Source: Amoebidium appalachense (taxonomy: Eukaryota > Ichthyosporea). Taken from it: a stretch of DNA of 64,000 nucleotides. Each line of letters starts with the position of its first letter. Position 1 is the stretch's first letter. Positions 62,623-64,000 of the stretch are shown here, in pieces. The DNA lies in contig CAVNZM010000005.1 of the NCBI GenBank assembly GCA_963693365.1, forward strand, positions 2,356,001-2,420,000, read 5' to 3'. The translations under genes were made by a program, and so were the position numbers. Under the pieces are notes generated by a model. It ran no database searches and was not told where the DNA came from. It worked only from the letters and a program-made list of their open reading frames with translations.

Positions 62623-64000
62623 TTGCAGCCCCACCCAGCAGCACCAACCCACACCCACTTTGCTGCATCGGCCTGCCGCTGCCCCAGCAGGCAGCCCCGG
62701 CCGGCAGGACCAGCATGGGCCACCCAGTCGCCAGCACCAACAGGAGCCACCAAGCCAGCAACAGCAGCCTCAGGCTGCAGCCCCCGCCAGCAGCCCCCAA
62801 CAGGAGCCATCCAGCCTGAAGGCCCTGCATGGGCCACCCAGCCAGCAGCAACCGATCACATCTACACTGCAGCAGCTGCCTGCAGCAGCAGATTGCAGCC
62901 CCGGCCGGCCGGCCCAGCACGGGCCACCCAGCCGACAGTACCAACAGGAGCCACCAAGCCAGCAGCAGCCGCCGCAGGCTGTAGCCCCAGCAGGCAGCCC
63001 TCACCGGCAGCCACAGCAGGGGCCACCCAGCCTGCAGGCCCTGCCAGGGCCACCCAGCCAGCAACAACCGACCACACCTACACTGCAGCAGCTGCCTGCA
63101 GCGGCGGCGTGCAGCCCCGGCCGGCAGGCCCAGCACGGGCCACCCAGCCGACAGCACAAACAGGAGCCACCCCGCCAGCAACAGCAGCCTCAGGCTGCAG
63201 ACCCAGCAGGCAGCCCACACCTGCAGCCACAGCAGGGGCCACCCAGCCTGCAGGCCCTGCCAGAACAACCCAGCCAGCAGCAACCGACCACACCCACACG
63301 GCAGCAGCAGCAGGTAGCAGACTGCAACCCCAGCCGGCAGGCCCAGGACGGGCCATCCAGCCGACAGCACCGACAGGAGCCGCCAAACCAGCAGCAGCAG
63401 CCTCAGGCGGCAGCCCCAGCAGGCAGCCCATACCGGCAGCCTCAGCAGGGGCCACCCAGCCTGCAGGCCCTGCCAGGGCCACCTGGCCGGCAGCAACCGA
63501 CCACACCCACACTGCAGCAGCTGCCTGCAGAAGCGGAGGGTAACCCCGGCCGGCAGGCCCAGCACGGGTCACCCAGCCGACAGCACCAGCAGGAGGCACC
63601 CAGCTGGCAGCAGCAGATTCAGGCTGTAGTCCCAACAAGCAGCCCACAACGGCAGCCACAGCAGGGGCCACCCAGCCTGCAGGCCCTGCCAGGGCCACCC
63701 AACCAGCAACAACCGACCACACCCACACTGCAGCAGCCGCCTGCAGCAGCGACGGGCAGCTCCGGCCGGCAGGCCCAGCACGGGCCACCCAGCCGACAGC
63801 ACCAACAGGAGCCACCCAGTCAGCAGCAGCAGCCTCAGGCTGCAGCCTCACCGGGCAGCCCACACCGGCAGCCACAGCAGGGGCCACCCAGCCTGCAGGC
63901 CCTGCCAGGGTCACCCAGCCAGCAGCAAACGACCACACCCACACTGCAGTGGCTGCCTGCAGCAGCAGATTGCAGCCCCGGCCGGCCGGCCCAGCGCGGG
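62622..64000 (+). CDS. Gln/Pro-rich tandem-repeat protein exon, partial, runs off the window
   Basis: A frame starting with the split codon at 62622 (first full codon TGC at 62624) stays open to the end, about 459 codons. It is built of 216-bp units (one of 213 bp), with the recurring ACCGACCACAC landmark at 62851, 63067, 63283, 63496, 63712 and about 63928. Each unit encodes about 72 residues: SPGRQAQHGPPSRQHQQEPP, then poly-Gln, AAPAGSPHRQPQQGPPSLQ, ALPGPPSQQQPTTPTLQQLP. The only length change is a multiple of three. Other frames and the opposite strand are also open over long stretches, so coding is inferred, not proven. No start codon is visible; I assume a 3' acceptor at the CA array. 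The family is unknown. Confidence 0.5.

Overview
This window looks like nuclear DNA from an intron-rich eukaryote. The genes are split into many small exons with GT-AG introns, one intron carries U12-type (AT-AC) signals, and almost every intron or intergenic stretch holds a microsatellite or a long poly(C)/poly(G) tract. I see no operons, ribosome binding sites or prokaryotic genes. The DNA2 and PP2A-A proteins match their animal homologues in detail, but the lineage cannot be fixed from this sequence. A protist or early-diverging holozoan is possible.

Layout. 1-3600: homopolymer-rich DNA with no convincing gene. 3768-5036 (-): a broken, 5'-truncated subtilase (S8) remnant. 5816-27236 (+): a complete DNA2 helicase/nuclease gene that I reconstructed as 35 exons, 4,887 coding bases and 1,628 residues, with every junction in phase. 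Its last intron (26645-26978) has U12-type AT-AC signals. 27237-31472: mostly repeats. 31473-36289 (-): an unidentified multi-exon gene with an alpha-helical N-terminal half and a tail carrying five copies of a SLDPPYPDDTL(E/D)W module. 36290-40151: GA and GT microsatellites plus the PP2A promoter side. 40152-49984 (+): a complete gene for the PP2A scaffold A subunit, 13 exons and 587 residues. 52712-54433 (-): a 311-residue protein with two GATA-like zinc fingers and a recent 99-bp tandem duplication over its stop codon. 54434-62621: repeats, including a TA-flanked MITE-like element, a second copy of its terminal repeat, and a perfect 62-bp palindrome. 62622-64000 (+): a stop-free stretch of 216-bp tandem repeats encoding a Gln/Pro-rich 72-residue unit, running off the window end.

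The genes are housekeeping (replication and repair nuclease, phosphatase scaffold) or regulatory (zinc-finger protein) and show no sign of working as one system. The notable material is structural: the U12-type intron, the dispersed repeat with a C/A-rich tail, the MITE/palindrome pair, microsatellites sitting on splice sites, the duplicated stop-codon region, and two repeat-built proteins that I do not recognise.
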